Shown: piece by piece, positions 1 to 6,891 of the stretch | Layout: every line of letters starts with the position of its first letter | How positions within the stretch are numbered: position 1 is the first letter of the stretch | Source: an uncultured Bacteroidales bacterium | GTDB lineage: Bacteria; Bacteroidota; Bacteroidia; Bacteroidales; UBA932 | Assembly (NCBI GenBank): GCA_900317065.1 | Contig: ONFK01000018.1 | Span: 1 to 13,564 of the forward strand | Direction of reading: 5' to 3' | DNA: 13,564 nucleotides | Program-made: the position numbers and the translations under genes | Notes under the pieces: generated by a model | What the model was told of the DNA's origin: nothing | Seen by the model: the letters and a program-made list of their open reading frames with translations, nothing else | Databases searched by the model: none

Positions 1-869
1 CCCTCGGGATAGGAACCGAAGTAGCGGATCATCATCACGATGAAACCGATTCCGACGCCGAACACGACTCCGCCCCAGGCGCTCATAGGCGAGGTGACAT
101 AGTCGGTGGCCATAAAGCAGGCACCGAGGATTACACCGCCGGTGAGGAGGTTGAAGAGTATGCCGGTGTACTGGGCGGGATCCACCATATGGAAGATGCC
201 CGCGATGACGGCCACTGTCGCGAAGATGCTGAGGGTGATCCAAGGCTTGATGACCTTGCGGACGAGCAGATACACCCAGCCTGCGAGAAGGGCAAGGGCC
301 GAAATCTCACCTGCGGAACCTCCTATGTTGCGGAAGAGTGTCTGCAGATTCACGAGCTTGTCGGCCTCCAGGGCGCCCAGTATGGGAACCTGGCCCAGCA
401 GGGTGGCGCCGGAGAAGGCATCCACGTTGCTGATGAAACCGGCGGGAACGGTCCAGTCGGTCATGAAGGTCGGGAAGGACACGAGCAGGAACACGCGGCC
501 GGTGATGGCCGGATTGAAGATGTTCTGCCCTATGCCGCCGAAGGTCATCTTGGCGACCGCGATGGCCACGACCGCACCGATGAACACCACCCACAGGGGG
601 CAGGTCGGAGGGAGGTTCATGGCGAGAAGGATTCCCGTGACGATGGCTGAAAGGTCGCCCGTGGTGGAAGCTTTCTTAAGAAGATACTTGGTGATTGCCC
701 ATTCCAGCACGACGCAGGAGGCCACGCTGAATGCCATTATGGCGATCTCGCTCAGTCCATAGTAGAGGAAAGAAACGATGGCCGCCGGGCACAGGGCTAT
801 TATCACGTCCAACATCAGACTCCTGGTACTGACCTTGGAATGGATATGCGGATTAGGTGATACTATCAT
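1..869 (-). CDS. rnfD: RnfD, Rnf complex membrane subunit (partial, C-terminus beyond the left edge)
   Basis: Integral membrane subunit of the Rnf complex, which oxidises ferredoxin, reduces NAD+ and moves Na+ or H+ across the inner membrane. Reading back from an ATG at 869 gives 289 open codons to the window edge. The N-terminus (MIVSPNPHIH) followed by a hydrophobic helix starting LDVIIALCPAA is typical of RnfD/NqrB. The SGAT motif at residues 153-156, with Thr156 (codon 402-404), is the known site of covalent FMN attachment in this family. Several hydrophobic segments follow, and the visible part ends at FGSYPEG, a conserved stretch near the C-terminus, so only roughly the last tenth is missing. 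The start overlaps the rnfC stop as ATGA (866-869), which implies translational coupling. rnfG, rnfE and rnfA probably follow outside the window. Identification is secure. Confidence 0.95.
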   Translation of the reverse strand, partial: MIVSPNPHIHSKVSTRSLMLDVIIALCPAAIVSFLYYGLSEIAIMAFSVASCVVLEWAITKYLLKKASTTGDLSAIVTGILLAMNLPPTCPLWVVFIGAVVAIAVAKMTFGGIGQNIFNPAITGRVFLLVSFPTFMTDWTVPAGFISNVDAFSGATLLGQVPILGALEADKLVNLQTLFRNIGGSAGEISALALLAGWVYLLVRKVIKPWITLSIFATVAVIAGIFHMVDPAQYTGILFNLLTGGVILGACFMATDYVTSPMSAWGGVVFGVGIGFIVMMIRYFGSYPE

Positions 870-2353
870 GACTTCTGCGGTTTAGAGGTTTGTGCGGCAG
901 CGTCGGCCTTCGGACGGGCAATGCCCGGACTGTCGGCCCCTTGCGGGCCACTGCCGGGCCCTTTGCCCGTCGCGGCTTGCGTGGCTGCTTCGGCAGCAGC
1001 CTTGGCCGCAGCAGCGCGCGCACGGATTACACCCATGACCTGACCCTTGGCTTGACGGATATGGTCGAGCAGAGGGATGTTGGCGGGGCAGCTGTAGAGA
1101 CAGCAACCGCACTCGATGCAATCCTGCACGGCATTCTTCTCGAGAGCGTCGAGATCGCCTGCGGCATAGAGCCTGCGGAGCAGGAAAGGCTCCAGACCCA
1201 TGGGGCAGGCATCGGCGCAACGGCCGCAGCGGATGCAGAGACTCTCCTGACCGCGCCTGGTCGACGCCTCGGAGAGATAAAGTATCGAAGACGAGCCCTT
1301 GACGGTGGCGGCATCGAGATTGGCGATGGCGCGCCCCATCATCGGACCGCCGCTGATGAGCTTGGCGGCTCCCTCGGGCACTCCCCCGGCATACTCGGCT
1401 ATGTAGCTGAGCGGCATGCCGATGCGGAAGAGATAGTTGTGCTGCTTCTCGACGGGCAGGCAGTTGCCGGTGATGGTGAGAGTGTTGGTGATGAGGGGCT
1501 TGTTCTTCTGAACGGCCTCATAGACGGCAAGGGAGGTAGCAACATTCTGCACCACCGCGCCCACGCTGATGGGCAGCCCGCCGGAACCCACCTCGCGGTG
1601 CATCACGGCCTGGATGAGCTGCTTCTCACCGCCCTGCGGATATTTCTTCTTGAGAGGAAGCACCTCAATTCCCTTGTAAGGAAGCTCGGCGAGGGCCTTG
1701 CGCATGGCCTCGATGGCCTCGGGCTTGTTCTCCTCGATGCCGATCACGGTGCGGCAGCCTCCGAGCACCTTCTGCATGATGGCTGCGCCGACGATGATCT
1801 CCTTCGTGCGCTCGAGCATGATGCGGAAGTCGCTGGTGAGATAGGGCTCGCACTCCGCGCCGTTCAGGATCAGGCACTCAGCCTTGCTGCCGGGAGCGGG
1901 ATTGAGTTTCACGTGTGTAGGGAAGGTGGCTCCGCCGAGTCCGACCACTCCGCAGGCCTTGATCTTGTCGAGGATGGCTGCGCGGTCTTCGGGGATTTCG
2001 GTGACGAGGGTGTCGGAAAGATCCACTCCTTCCACCCACTCGTCGCCTTCCACGGCGATTTCGACATGCATCACATTATTGCCTGCGAGGTCCTTGCGGG
2101 GTGCGATGGACTTCACGGTGCCGGATGCGGGGGCATGCACGAATGCGGAGATGAATCCGCCGGGCTCCGCAATCACCTGGCCTGTCTTCACCTTGTCACC
2201 TACGGCCACTATGGGTTTCGCAGGCGCTCCCAGATGCTGTGCCATGGACACATACATGGTCTGGGGCAGGGGCAGCACCTCTATGGCGCAGCCTCGGGCG
2301 AGTTTTGCATCATCCGGATGCACACCGCCTATTGCGAATGTTATCTTGCTCAT
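866..2353 (-). CDS. rnfC: RnfC, Rnf complex NADH/FMN and iron-sulfur subunit
   Basis: Peripheral cytoplasmic subunit of the Rnf complex that exchanges electrons with NAD(H). It has 495 residues: an N-terminal RnfC barrel domain starting near GGVHP, a nucleotide/FMN-binding segment (GLGGATFPTHVK, about 138-149, and NGAECEPY, 164-171), an SLBB-like region, and two [4Fe-4S] motifs with Cys 373/376/379/383 and Cys 412/415/418/422. Residues from about 446 on form an Ala-rich, disordered-looking tail (AAAAKAAAEAA, then TGKGP) built on GC-rich hairpin DNA, with a 22-bp segment identical to one in the rnfB tail. The start is well supported: ATGA overlap with the rnfB stop and a strong AAGGAGG Shine-Dalgarno 7 nt upstream, rare in Bacteroidota. 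The stop overlaps the rnfD start. Family assignment is certain; the tail has no assigned role. Confidence 0.97.
   Translation of the reverse strand: MSKITFAIGGVHPDDAKLARGCAIEVLPLPQTMYVSMAQHLGAPAKPIVAVGDKVKTGQVIAEPGGFISAFVHAPASGTVKSIAPRKDLAGNNVMHVEIAVEGDEWVEGVDLSDTLVTEIPEDRAAILDKIKACGVVGLGGATFPTHVKLNPAPGSKAECLILNGAECEPYLTSDFRIMLERTKEIIVGAAIMQKVLGGCRTVIGIEENKPEAIEAMRKALAELPYKGIEVLPLKKKYPQGGEKQLIQAVMHREVGSGGLPISVGAVVQNVATSLAVYEAVQKNKPLITNTLTITGNCLPVEKQHNYLFRIGMPLSYIAEYAGGVPEGAAKLISGGPMMGRAIANLDAATVKGSSSILYLSEASTRRGQESLCIRCGRCADACPMGLEPFLLRRLYAAGDLDALEKNAVQDCIECGCCLYSCPANIPLLDHIRQAKGQVMGVIRARAAAAKAAAEAATQAATGKGPGSGPQGADSPGIARPKADAAAQTSKPQKS
955..976. repeat. 22-bp hairpin repeat in the rnfC tail, identical to 2475-2496 in rnfB
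   Basis: The 22 bases at 955-976 equal those at 2475-2496. Each forms a short hairpin (CGGGC/GCCCG around CCTTT; one base pair longer in rnfB). Both encode ATGKGP in the C-terminal tails of RnfC and RnfB. In rnfC two more small hairpins lie beside it: CGGGC-AAT-GCCCG (915-927) and GGCCC-CTTGC-GGGCC (935-949). Confidence 0.85.
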
Positions 2354-3399
2354 TGCTTGTCCTCCTTCTTAGGGGGCTCTGCCCCCTGATAAACCCCCGC
2401 GGCTCCCGACCTACCGACATCGCTTCGCTCCGTCCCGGTCTCCGCCGTGCGCTCTGAGGAGCGCATTGAATTCACGGGCCCTTTGCCCGTCGCGGCGGGC
2501 TCTGCGGCGGGCTCTGCGGCGGCCTTCGCGGCGGCATTGCGCTTCGCTATGCGCTCCTTGACGGCAGCCTTGTCAAGCTCCTTGGGGAAATTCACCCCGA
2601 GGATGGCACCCGTAGGGCACATCGCCTCGCACTCGCGGCAAAGCTTGCACTTCGCGAAATCTATATAAGCGATATTATTCTCGAGAGTAATGGCATCGTG
2701 AGTACAAGTCTTCACGCAGATACCGCAACCGATGCAGGCATTGGCGCAGGCCTTCTTGGCGGCAGGGCCCTTGTCCTGATTGCGGCAGTCCACATAGACG
2801 CGCATCCCGCGGGGGCCCTTCGCACGAAGCTCGATGAGAGCCTTCGGGCAGGCCTTGACGCACTTGCCGCAGGCAACGCACTTGGCCTCGTCCACCACCG
2901 GCAGCCCGGTCTCGGGATCCATGCTCAGCGCGCCGAACTCGCAGGCGGCGACGCAATCCCCGCAACCGAGGCAGCCGAAAGCGCAGCCCGTGTCGCCGGA
3001 GTAAAGCGCAGCCTTCACGCGGCAGCTGAGCGCTCCGTCATAAACATTCACCTTGGGGCGTACGGCGCAGCTGCCATTGCAGCGCACCACGGCCACCTGG
3101 GGAGCCTTGGCCTCAACCTTGTAACCGAGAATGTCCGCGACCTTCTGCATCACGTCGTTTCCGCCCACGGGGCAGAAATGTGCGCTGAGATCGCTGGCCT
3201 TCACGGCGGTATCGGCGAAAGCATGGCAGCCGGCATAGCCGCAACCGCCGCAGTTCGCTCCCGGCAGGGTCTTCTCTATCTGCTCGATGCGGGGATCTTC
3301 CTCAACCTTGAACTTCTCGGCGATGAAGAAGAGGACCACTGCAAGCACGAGACCCAGCCCCGCCAGAATCACGATAGTCCAGATAACAATTGAATTCAT
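2350..3399 (-). CDS. rnfB: RnfB, Rnf complex multi-cluster ferredoxin subunit with repeat-derived tail
   Basis: Membrane-anchored iron-sulfur subunit that takes electrons from reduced ferredoxin into the Rnf complex. It has 349 residues: an N-terminal transmembrane helix (about 5-27), then the 'GC' cluster motif with Cys 50/53/58/76, then four ferredoxin-type [4Fe-4S] Cys sets starting at 143, 174, 222 and 251. After about residue 288 the conserved protein ends and a tail begins: Ala-rich with EPAA repeated, then TGKGP, then an Arg/Ser/Glu-rich stretch to the C-terminus. Its DNA (2371-2522) is a series of hairpins, part of which is recognisably the same element as the one inside fmt. The start overlaps the rseC stop (ATGA) with a weak AAGGA upstream. 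The stop overlaps the rnfC start. The tail looks acquired; whether it matters to electron transfer is unknown. Confidence 0.97.
   Translation of the reverse strand: MNSIVIWTIVILAGLGLVLAVVLFFIAEKFKVEEDPRIEQIEKTLPGANCGGCGYAGCHAFADTAVKASDLSAHFCPVGGNDVMQKVADILGYKVEAKAPQVAVVRCNGSCAVRPKVNVYDGALSCRVKAALYSGDTGCAFGCLGCGDCVAACEFGALSMDPETGLPVVDEAKCVACGKCVKACPKALIELRAKGPRGMRVYVDCRNQDKGPAAKKACANACIGCGICVKTCTHDAITLENNIAYIDFAKCKLCRECEAMCPTGAILGVNFPKELDKAAVKERIAKRNAAAKAAAEPAAEPAATGKGPVNSMRSSERTAETGTERSDVGRSGAAGVYQGAEPPKKEDKQ
2361..2367 (-). promoter_or_regulatory. Strong Shine-Dalgarno for rnfC
   Basis: The coding strand reads AAGGAGG, then 7 nt, then the rnfC ATG. It lies inside the last codons of rnfB, and only 3 nt after the foot of the GC hairpin at 2371-2387. 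Most other starts in this window have no such site. Confidence 0.65.
2371..2465 (-). repeat. GC-rich palindromic repeat element in the rnfB tail (copy 1)
   Basis: About 95 bp inside the rnfB tail. It starts with a perfect hairpin (7-bp arms AGGGGGC/GCCCCCT, loop TCT, 2371-2387), followed by the core CCCCGCGGCTCCCG (2395-2408), and ends with a second hairpin (7-bp arms TGCGCTC/GAGCGCA, loop TGAG, 2448-2465). The same order of parts, with the 14-bp core identical, occurs inside fmt at 9295-9384. Length differences between copies in the first 38 bp add up to 3 bp, so the reading frame is kept. Both copies encode a GAAG..G segment. Confidence 0.8.
2475..2496. repeat. 22-bp hairpin repeat in the rnfB tail, identical to 955-976 in rnfC
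   Basis: Partner of the rnfC copy. Here the hairpin has 6-bp arms ACGGGC/GCCCGT (2474-2490). It lies just upstream, in the sense of transcription, of the larger palindromic element at 2371-2465. Confidence 0.85.
2492..2522. repeat. 12-bp tandem repeat in the rnfB tail
   Basis: Two perfect copies of GCGGCGGGCTCT (2492-2503, 2504-2515) followed by a partial third (GCGGCGG). On the coding strand this gives the repeated EPAA segment. The unit is a multiple of three, so copy-number change would not break the frame. Confidence 0.85.
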
Positions 3400-3812
3400 T
3401 TTTCCTTTATATAAAAAGAATACTCGTTTTTAAGTCTGTCCCTGAAAAGCCACAGGAACACATAGTACACGCCTACGGCGGCGATTGCGGCAAGCCCGGA
3501 GGCAAGTTCTCCGAAACCGGCCGCGTTGAGGCCGAGCAGGACGGCCATCAGCACCACCAGAGGGATGGCGTAGGCGAGCCACACGGCCTTGAACCCCATG
3601 CTGCGCCTGAGCAGCACCTGCACCTCCTGCCCTACATGCCAGTCGCCCATGGTGGCAGGCACGCTGACGGCCTTGTGGGTGGCGTCCGCGGTGCCGCAGA
3701 GGCCTGCCGCGTGACAGGTTGCGCAAGCGGACTCCGCCACGATTTCTACCGTGATGAAGTCCGGTGCAATGTCTACGATTTTCCCTATATGTGATATTTC
3801 CGCAGCTGCCAT
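3396..3812 (-). CDS. rseC: RseC/MucC-family membrane protein, first gene of the rnf unit
   Basis: A 138-residue protein of the RseC family (SoxR-reducing system), which in Bacteroidota is commonly found directly before rnfB and is thought to assist Rnf or SoxR reduction. The sequence shows an N-terminal soluble domain with three cysteines, Cys30, Cys33 and Cys39 (CATCHAAGLC), the usual RseC signature, followed by two transmembrane helices (about 74-94 and 101-123) and a short charged C-terminus. The start lies 6 nt after the dnaB stop. An AAGAGG sits immediately against the ATG, too close to be a normal ribosome site. Its stop overlaps the rnfB start (ATGA). The biochemical role in this family is poorly defined; placement with Rnf is the strongest evidence for function. 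Confidence 0.9.
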   Translation of the reverse strand: MAAAEISHIGKIVDIAPDFITVEIVAESACATCHAAGLCGTADATHKAVSVPATMGDWHVGQEVQVLLRRSMGFKAVWLAYAIPLVVLMAVLLGLNAAGFGELASGLAAIAAVGVYYVFLWLFRDRLKNEYSFYIKEK

Positions 3813-3818
3813 CCTCTC

Positions 3819-5261
3819 TTATTCAAAATCGCTGTTCATGGCGGACGCCACGGGGCCGTCCTGGGCGTAGAGCACGTCGTCCAGTTCGAGGAACTTCACG
3901 CGCTCGCTCTTGAAGACCATGTCGATGTCGCGGGTTTCGCCGTTGCGGTGCTTCGCGATGATGATCTGCGTCTTCTCCTTGTCTTCGGGGTTCTCGGAGA
4001 GCCCCACGAAATCCGGCCTGTGGATGAAGATGACCATGTCGGCGTCCTGCTCGATGGAGCCGGACTCGCGGAGGTCGCTCAGCTGGGGCTTGCCCGCGCC
4101 GCCGGTGCGCTGCACGGCCTGGCGGGAGAGCTGGGAAAGTGCGATGATGGGCACGTCCAGCTCCTTTGCGGTGGCCTTGAGGGTACGGGAGATGGCAGCC
4201 ACGTCCTGCTCGCGCATTCCCCGCAGTTCGGCAGGGCCCTGCATCAGCTGCAGGTAGTCCACCACTATCAGCCTCACGCCCTTGTTCTTCACCAGGTTCT
4301 TTGCCTTGGTGCGGAACTCCATCAGGGGCAGGCCGGGGGTGTCGTCGATGTAGAGGGGGGCCTTCGCCAGATCCTTGATCTTGTATTCGAGCTGCTCCCA
4401 CTCATAGCTTTCGAGCTTGATCGCGCCCTTGATCTTGTCGCCGCTGAGCCCTGTCTCGCTCACGGCAAGACGCTTTGCAAGCTGCTTCGCGGACATTTCC
4501 AGCGAGAAGAATGCCACGGGCATGTGATGGTCCACCGCCGCATTGCGGGCGATGTTGAGCGAGAAAGCGGTCTTACCGACGGAGGGACGGGCGGCGAGGA
4601 TGATGAGGTCGCTCGGCTGCCAGCCCTGGGTGATGGTGTCCAGCGTGGGGAAGCCCGAAGGCACCCCGCTGAGGCCGGTCTCATCCTGCCTGTCCTGAAT
4701 GTCGGAGATGACCTCGTTCAGAACGGAGCCTATCTCCTGCACATCCTTGCGGACATTGTTCTGCACTGCGTCGTACACCTTCGACTGGGCCATGTCGATG
4801 AGGTCGTCCACGTCGGTGGAGTCGTCGAAGGCCTCCTTGAGGATGGCGTACGAGGCGGAGATGAGATCCCTCTGTATGGTCTTCTGCTTCAGGATCTTGA
4901 TGTAGTACTCCACATGCGCCGCGGAGCCCACCCTTTCGGAATAGTTCGCGAGCACTACGGAGCCGCCCACGGCCTCGAGGTTGCCCAGGGCCTTGAGCTT
5001 TTCGCTCACCGTGATGATATCGAGGGATGTATGCTCGTTCACGAGCTTGCTCATCGCCTCGAAGATCATCTGGTTCTTCTTGTCGTAGAAGCAGTCCCTG
5101 GTGAGTTCCGCCATCGACGCGTCGACGATGGAGGGTTCGAGCAGCATAGCGCCGAGCACGGCCTCCTCCGCCTCCAGGGCCTGAGGGGGTTTGTTCCCTA
5201 TCTCGAGCCCGAGAGTGTCAAGGCCTGCCTGCGTCTTGCGGCGTGACTTCTGCTCTGCCAT
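3819..5261 (-). CDS. dnaB: DnaB, replicative DNA helicase
   Basis: Hexameric helicase that unwinds DNA ahead of the replication fork and recruits primase. Counted from the ATG at 5261 it has 480 residues: N-terminal DnaB domain (about 25-130), linker helix, and RecA-like ATPase domain from about 180. Walker A is ARPSVGKTA (224-232), the SLEMS motif is at 253-257, Walker B is RLIVVDYLQL (330-339), SQLSR is at 376-380, and DLRESGSIEQDAD at 396-408 holds the conserved C-terminal motif. There is no intein. A GTG two codons upstream (5267) directly follows the TAG of the preceding gene and would give 482 residues. I prefer the ATG because conserved sequence begins well downstream and ATG is the commoner start. 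It sits between the zinc-ribbon gene and rseC, with a 6-nt gap to each. Confidence 0.97.
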   Translation of the reverse strand: MAEQKSRRKTQAGLDTLGLEIGNKPPQALEAEEAVLGAMLLEPSIVDASMAELTRDCFYDKKNQMIFEAMSKLVNEHTSLDIITVSEKLKALGNLEAVGGSVVLANYSERVGSAAHVEYYIKILKQKTIQRDLISASYAILKEAFDDSTDVDDLIDMAQSKVYDAVQNNVRKDVQEIGSVLNEVISDIQDRQDETGLSGVPSGFPTLDTITQGWQPSDLIILAARPSVGKTAFSLNIARNAAVDHHMPVAFFSLEMSAKQLAKRLAVSETGLSGDKIKGAIKLESYEWEQLEYKIKDLAKAPLYIDDTPGLPLMEFRTKAKNLVKNKGVRLIVVDYLQLMQGPAELRGMREQDVAAISRTLKATAKELDVPIIALSQLSRQAVQRTGGAGKPQLSDLRESGSIEQDADMVIFIHRPDFVGLSENPEDKEKTQIIIAKHRNGETRDIDMVFKSERVKFLELDDVLYAQDGPVASAMNSDFE

Positions 5262-5267
5262 CAGCAC

Positions 5268-6080
5268 CTAGATTTCAGGGTTCACGATGATGCGTCCGCA
5301 GTGCTCGCAGATGACGAGCTTGGTGCCGGATGCGATGTCCACGAGCCTCTGGGGAGTGATGGTGTTGAAGCATCCTCCGCAGGCCTCTCCGTTGTACACG
5401 GGAACCACTGCAAGGTGATTGTGGGTGCTGGCCTTGATGCGCTCGTATGCGCTGATGGTGCGGGAATCGAGCTTGGCTGCAAGCGCGTCGCGCTTTTCGG
5501 TGTAGGTTTTTTCTTCGTCCGCGGTCGAGCCGACGATGGCAGCGAGTTCCTCTTTCTTGACTGCGAGATCCCCCTCACGGACGGAAATGCGCTCTTCGAG
5601 TTCCTCGATCTGCTTCTTGTCTTCTACGATGCGGTCCTTTGCTTCGCCGATGAACTTGTCGGCGATGCGCAGCAGCAGGTTCTCATTCTCCAGCTCCTTG
5701 CTGATGGAATCGAACTCGCGGCTGTTGGCGATGTTTTCGAGCTGGGCCTTGTACTTCTCGATATCGGCCTCGTGCTCGGCAATCTTGCCCTTGTTGACCT
5801 CGATTGCGGCCTCTTCTTCCTTGATGGAATTGTTCAGGCGCTCGATCTTGGCCTTGAACCCCTCGATTTCGCCCTCGAGGTCAGCTACCTCTGCGGGAAG
5901 TTCGCCCCTCAGCTGCACCAGCTTGCCGATTTCGTTGTCGGCTGCCTGGAGCTGATAGAGCACTTTAAGCTTCTCGGTCACGCTGAGATCGGAATCTGCG
6001 AACGTCTTCTGCAGGCTCACGAAAGTCTCGCGCGAATCGTTGGGGGTTTCAACTTTCTTGATTGTTTTCTTGGTTGCCAT
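5268..6080 (-). CDS. Coiled-coil protein with C-terminal C4 zinc ribbon
   Basis: A 270-residue hydrophilic protein of the C4-type zinc-ribbon family related to chlamydial CT398. Residues about 45-205 form a long Glu/Lys-rich helical hairpin, probably an antiparallel coiled coil. The C-terminus carries the zinc ribbon: Cys234/Cys237 (CGGCFNTITPQ) and Cys258/Cys261 (CEHCGR). There is no signal peptide, so it is probably cytoplasmic. Homologues are widespread next to nif3-like genes and have no settled function; binding to nucleic acid or protein partners is inferred only from the fold. The ATG at 6080 lies 7 nt after the nif3-like stop, inside an AT-rich patch with a perfect palindrome, and downstream of the only promoter-like motif in the window. 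Confidence 0.9.
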   Translation of the reverse strand: MATKKTIKKVETPNDSRETFVSLQKTFADSDLSVTEKLKVLYQLQAADNEIGKLVQLRGELPAEVADLEGEIEGFKAKIERLNNSIKEEEAAIEVNKGKIAEHEADIEKYKAQLENIANSREFDSISKELENENLLLRIADKFIGEAKDRIVEDKKQIEELEERISVREGDLAVKKEELAAIVGSTADEEKTYTEKRDALAAKLDSRTISAYERIKASTHNHLAVVPVYNGEACGGCFNTITPQRLVDIASGTKLVICEHCGRIIVNPEI

Positions 6081-6081
6081 A

Positions 6082-6093
6082 TTGTAATTACAA
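6082..6093. promoter_or_regulatory. Perfect 12-bp palindrome at the nif3-like stop codon
   Basis: TTGTAATTACAA overlaps the TAA stop of the nif3-like gene and ends 1 bp before the zinc-ribbon start codon. It could be a protein-binding site in the leader; in RNA it has no loop and would make only a poor hairpin. Confidence 0.3.
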
Positions 6094-6891
6094 ATAATTT
6101 ACCGGATTTGCCCCTCCGATACATTCGGACATAAGGGATACAAAGGTAGGAAATTTTTTCCGTATTACGGAAAGAAGGACCTCCGTTATTTCGATTTCCG
6201 TCTCGAAATGCCCTGCATCCACCACCATGAAGCCCTCGGGGACAAAGAAATGATGATAGGAAATGTCGCCGCAGACATACATCTGCGCGCCGGAGCGCCG
6301 GGCCGCCCCGATGAGGGAGGAGCCGCTCCCCCCGCAGAGCGCGATGCGGGATACGGGGCCTTCGATGAGGGCGGATGTGCGGACTGCAGGCACTCCCAGG
6401 GCCTTTTTCACCAATTCGACCGCATCCCCTGCGGAGAGCGGTGCGGGAAGGTCCCCGACTATGCCGAGGCCCACCTGCGCGGCGTCATCCCCCGCCCTGC
6501 CGGGGATCTCCGGATCCAGGATGCGCACATTCTCCAGCCCGAGTTTGCGGGCGGTGGCTCCGCTCACTCCGGCGAGCACCTTGTCGGCGCTGGTGTGCGC
6601 CGAATAAACCGCCACCCCGCCGCGGACTGCGGCATATATCGCGGCCCCCACTCCGTCGCGGGGGTCTATGTGGCTCAAAGGCCTGAAAATCAGGGGATGA
6701 TGGGTGACAACCATGTCGCATCCGCGGCGCAGCGCCTCTTCCACGAGGGCCTCGGTGCAGTCGAATCCGACCAGCACCCCGTGCACATCGTCTTCGGGCG
6801 AGCCCGTCTGCAGGCCGCTGTTGTCCCACTCTTCCTGGATGCACGCGGGAGCGAACTCCTCGATTGCAGCCACTATATCCTTCACTTTCAT
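6088..6891 (-). CDS. Nif3-like / DUF34 dinuclear metal-centre protein
   Basis: A 267-residue member of the NIF3/YbgI/YqfO (DUF34) family, toroidal hexamers with a two-metal centre. It is often annotated as 'GTP cyclohydrolase 1 type 2', but the cellular role is uncertain. Predicted metal ligands are His64 and His65 (THHPLIF), Asp103 (within SAHTSADK), and His228 and Glu232 (GHFETEIE). The length matches the short YbgI form, so the PII-like insert found in longer family members (about 360 residues) is absent. The segment after His99-Thr100 reads SAD where NLD or a close variant is usual, but the aspartate is kept. The start overlaps the merR-like stop (ATGA). The end of the gene, coding FPTFV, contains two perfect palindromes and a TAnnTTTG motif. 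The C-terminus NPVNYL fits the family. Confidence 0.93.
   Translation of the reverse strand: MKVKDIVAAIEEFAPACIQEEWDNSGLQTGSPEDDVHGVLVGFDCTEALVEEALRRGCDMVVTHHPLIFRPLSHIDPRDGVGAAIYAAVRGGVAVYSAHTSADKVLAGVSGATARKLGLENVRILDPEIPGRAGDDAAQVGLGIVGDLPAPLSAGDAVELVKKALGVPAVRTSALIEGPVSRIALCGGSGSSLIGAARRSGAQMYVCGDISYHHFFVPEGFMVVDAGHFETEIEITEVLLSVIRKKFPTFVSLMSECIGGANPVNYL
6141..6148 (-). promoter_or_regulatory. Candidate Bacteroidota -7 promoter element before the zinc-ribbon gene
   Basis: The minus strand reads TACCTTTG, a full match to the Bacteroidota -7 consensus TAnnTTTG. A start site a few bases downstream would leave a leader of about 50 nt before the zinc-ribbon ATG at 6080. The surrounding 100 bp is clearly more AT-rich than the rest of the window. 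Against it, no good -33 element is visible and the bases encode the conserved FPTF segment of the Nif3-like protein. Confidence 0.35.
6157..6173. promoter_or_regulatory. Perfect 17-bp palindrome upstream of the candidate promoter
   Basis: TTTCCGTA-T-TACGGAAA, with 8-bp arms around one base, inside the 3' end of the nif3-like gene. It lies 8 bp upstream of the -7-like motif, a position suited to an operator or activator site. No regulator can be assigned. Confidence 0.35.

Noticed and set aside
106..762. Overlapping open frames on both strands near the left edge
   Set aside because: They are shadows of rnfD, whose own frame runs off the window edge and has a clear SGAT flavin motif.
2371..2387. 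The GC hairpin before rnfC as a Rho-independent terminator
   Set aside because: No run of T follows on the coding strand; it is inside coding sequence and within a continuous operon, and a similar hairpin lies in the middle of fmt.
890..2389. A 499-codon plus-strand open frame opposite rnfC
   Set aside because: Antisense shadow of rnfC; no family features, and rnfC is unmistakable.
3948..5246. A 432-codon plus-strand open frame opposite dnaB
   Set aside because: Antisense shadow; Walker motifs and all DnaB signatures are on the minus strand.
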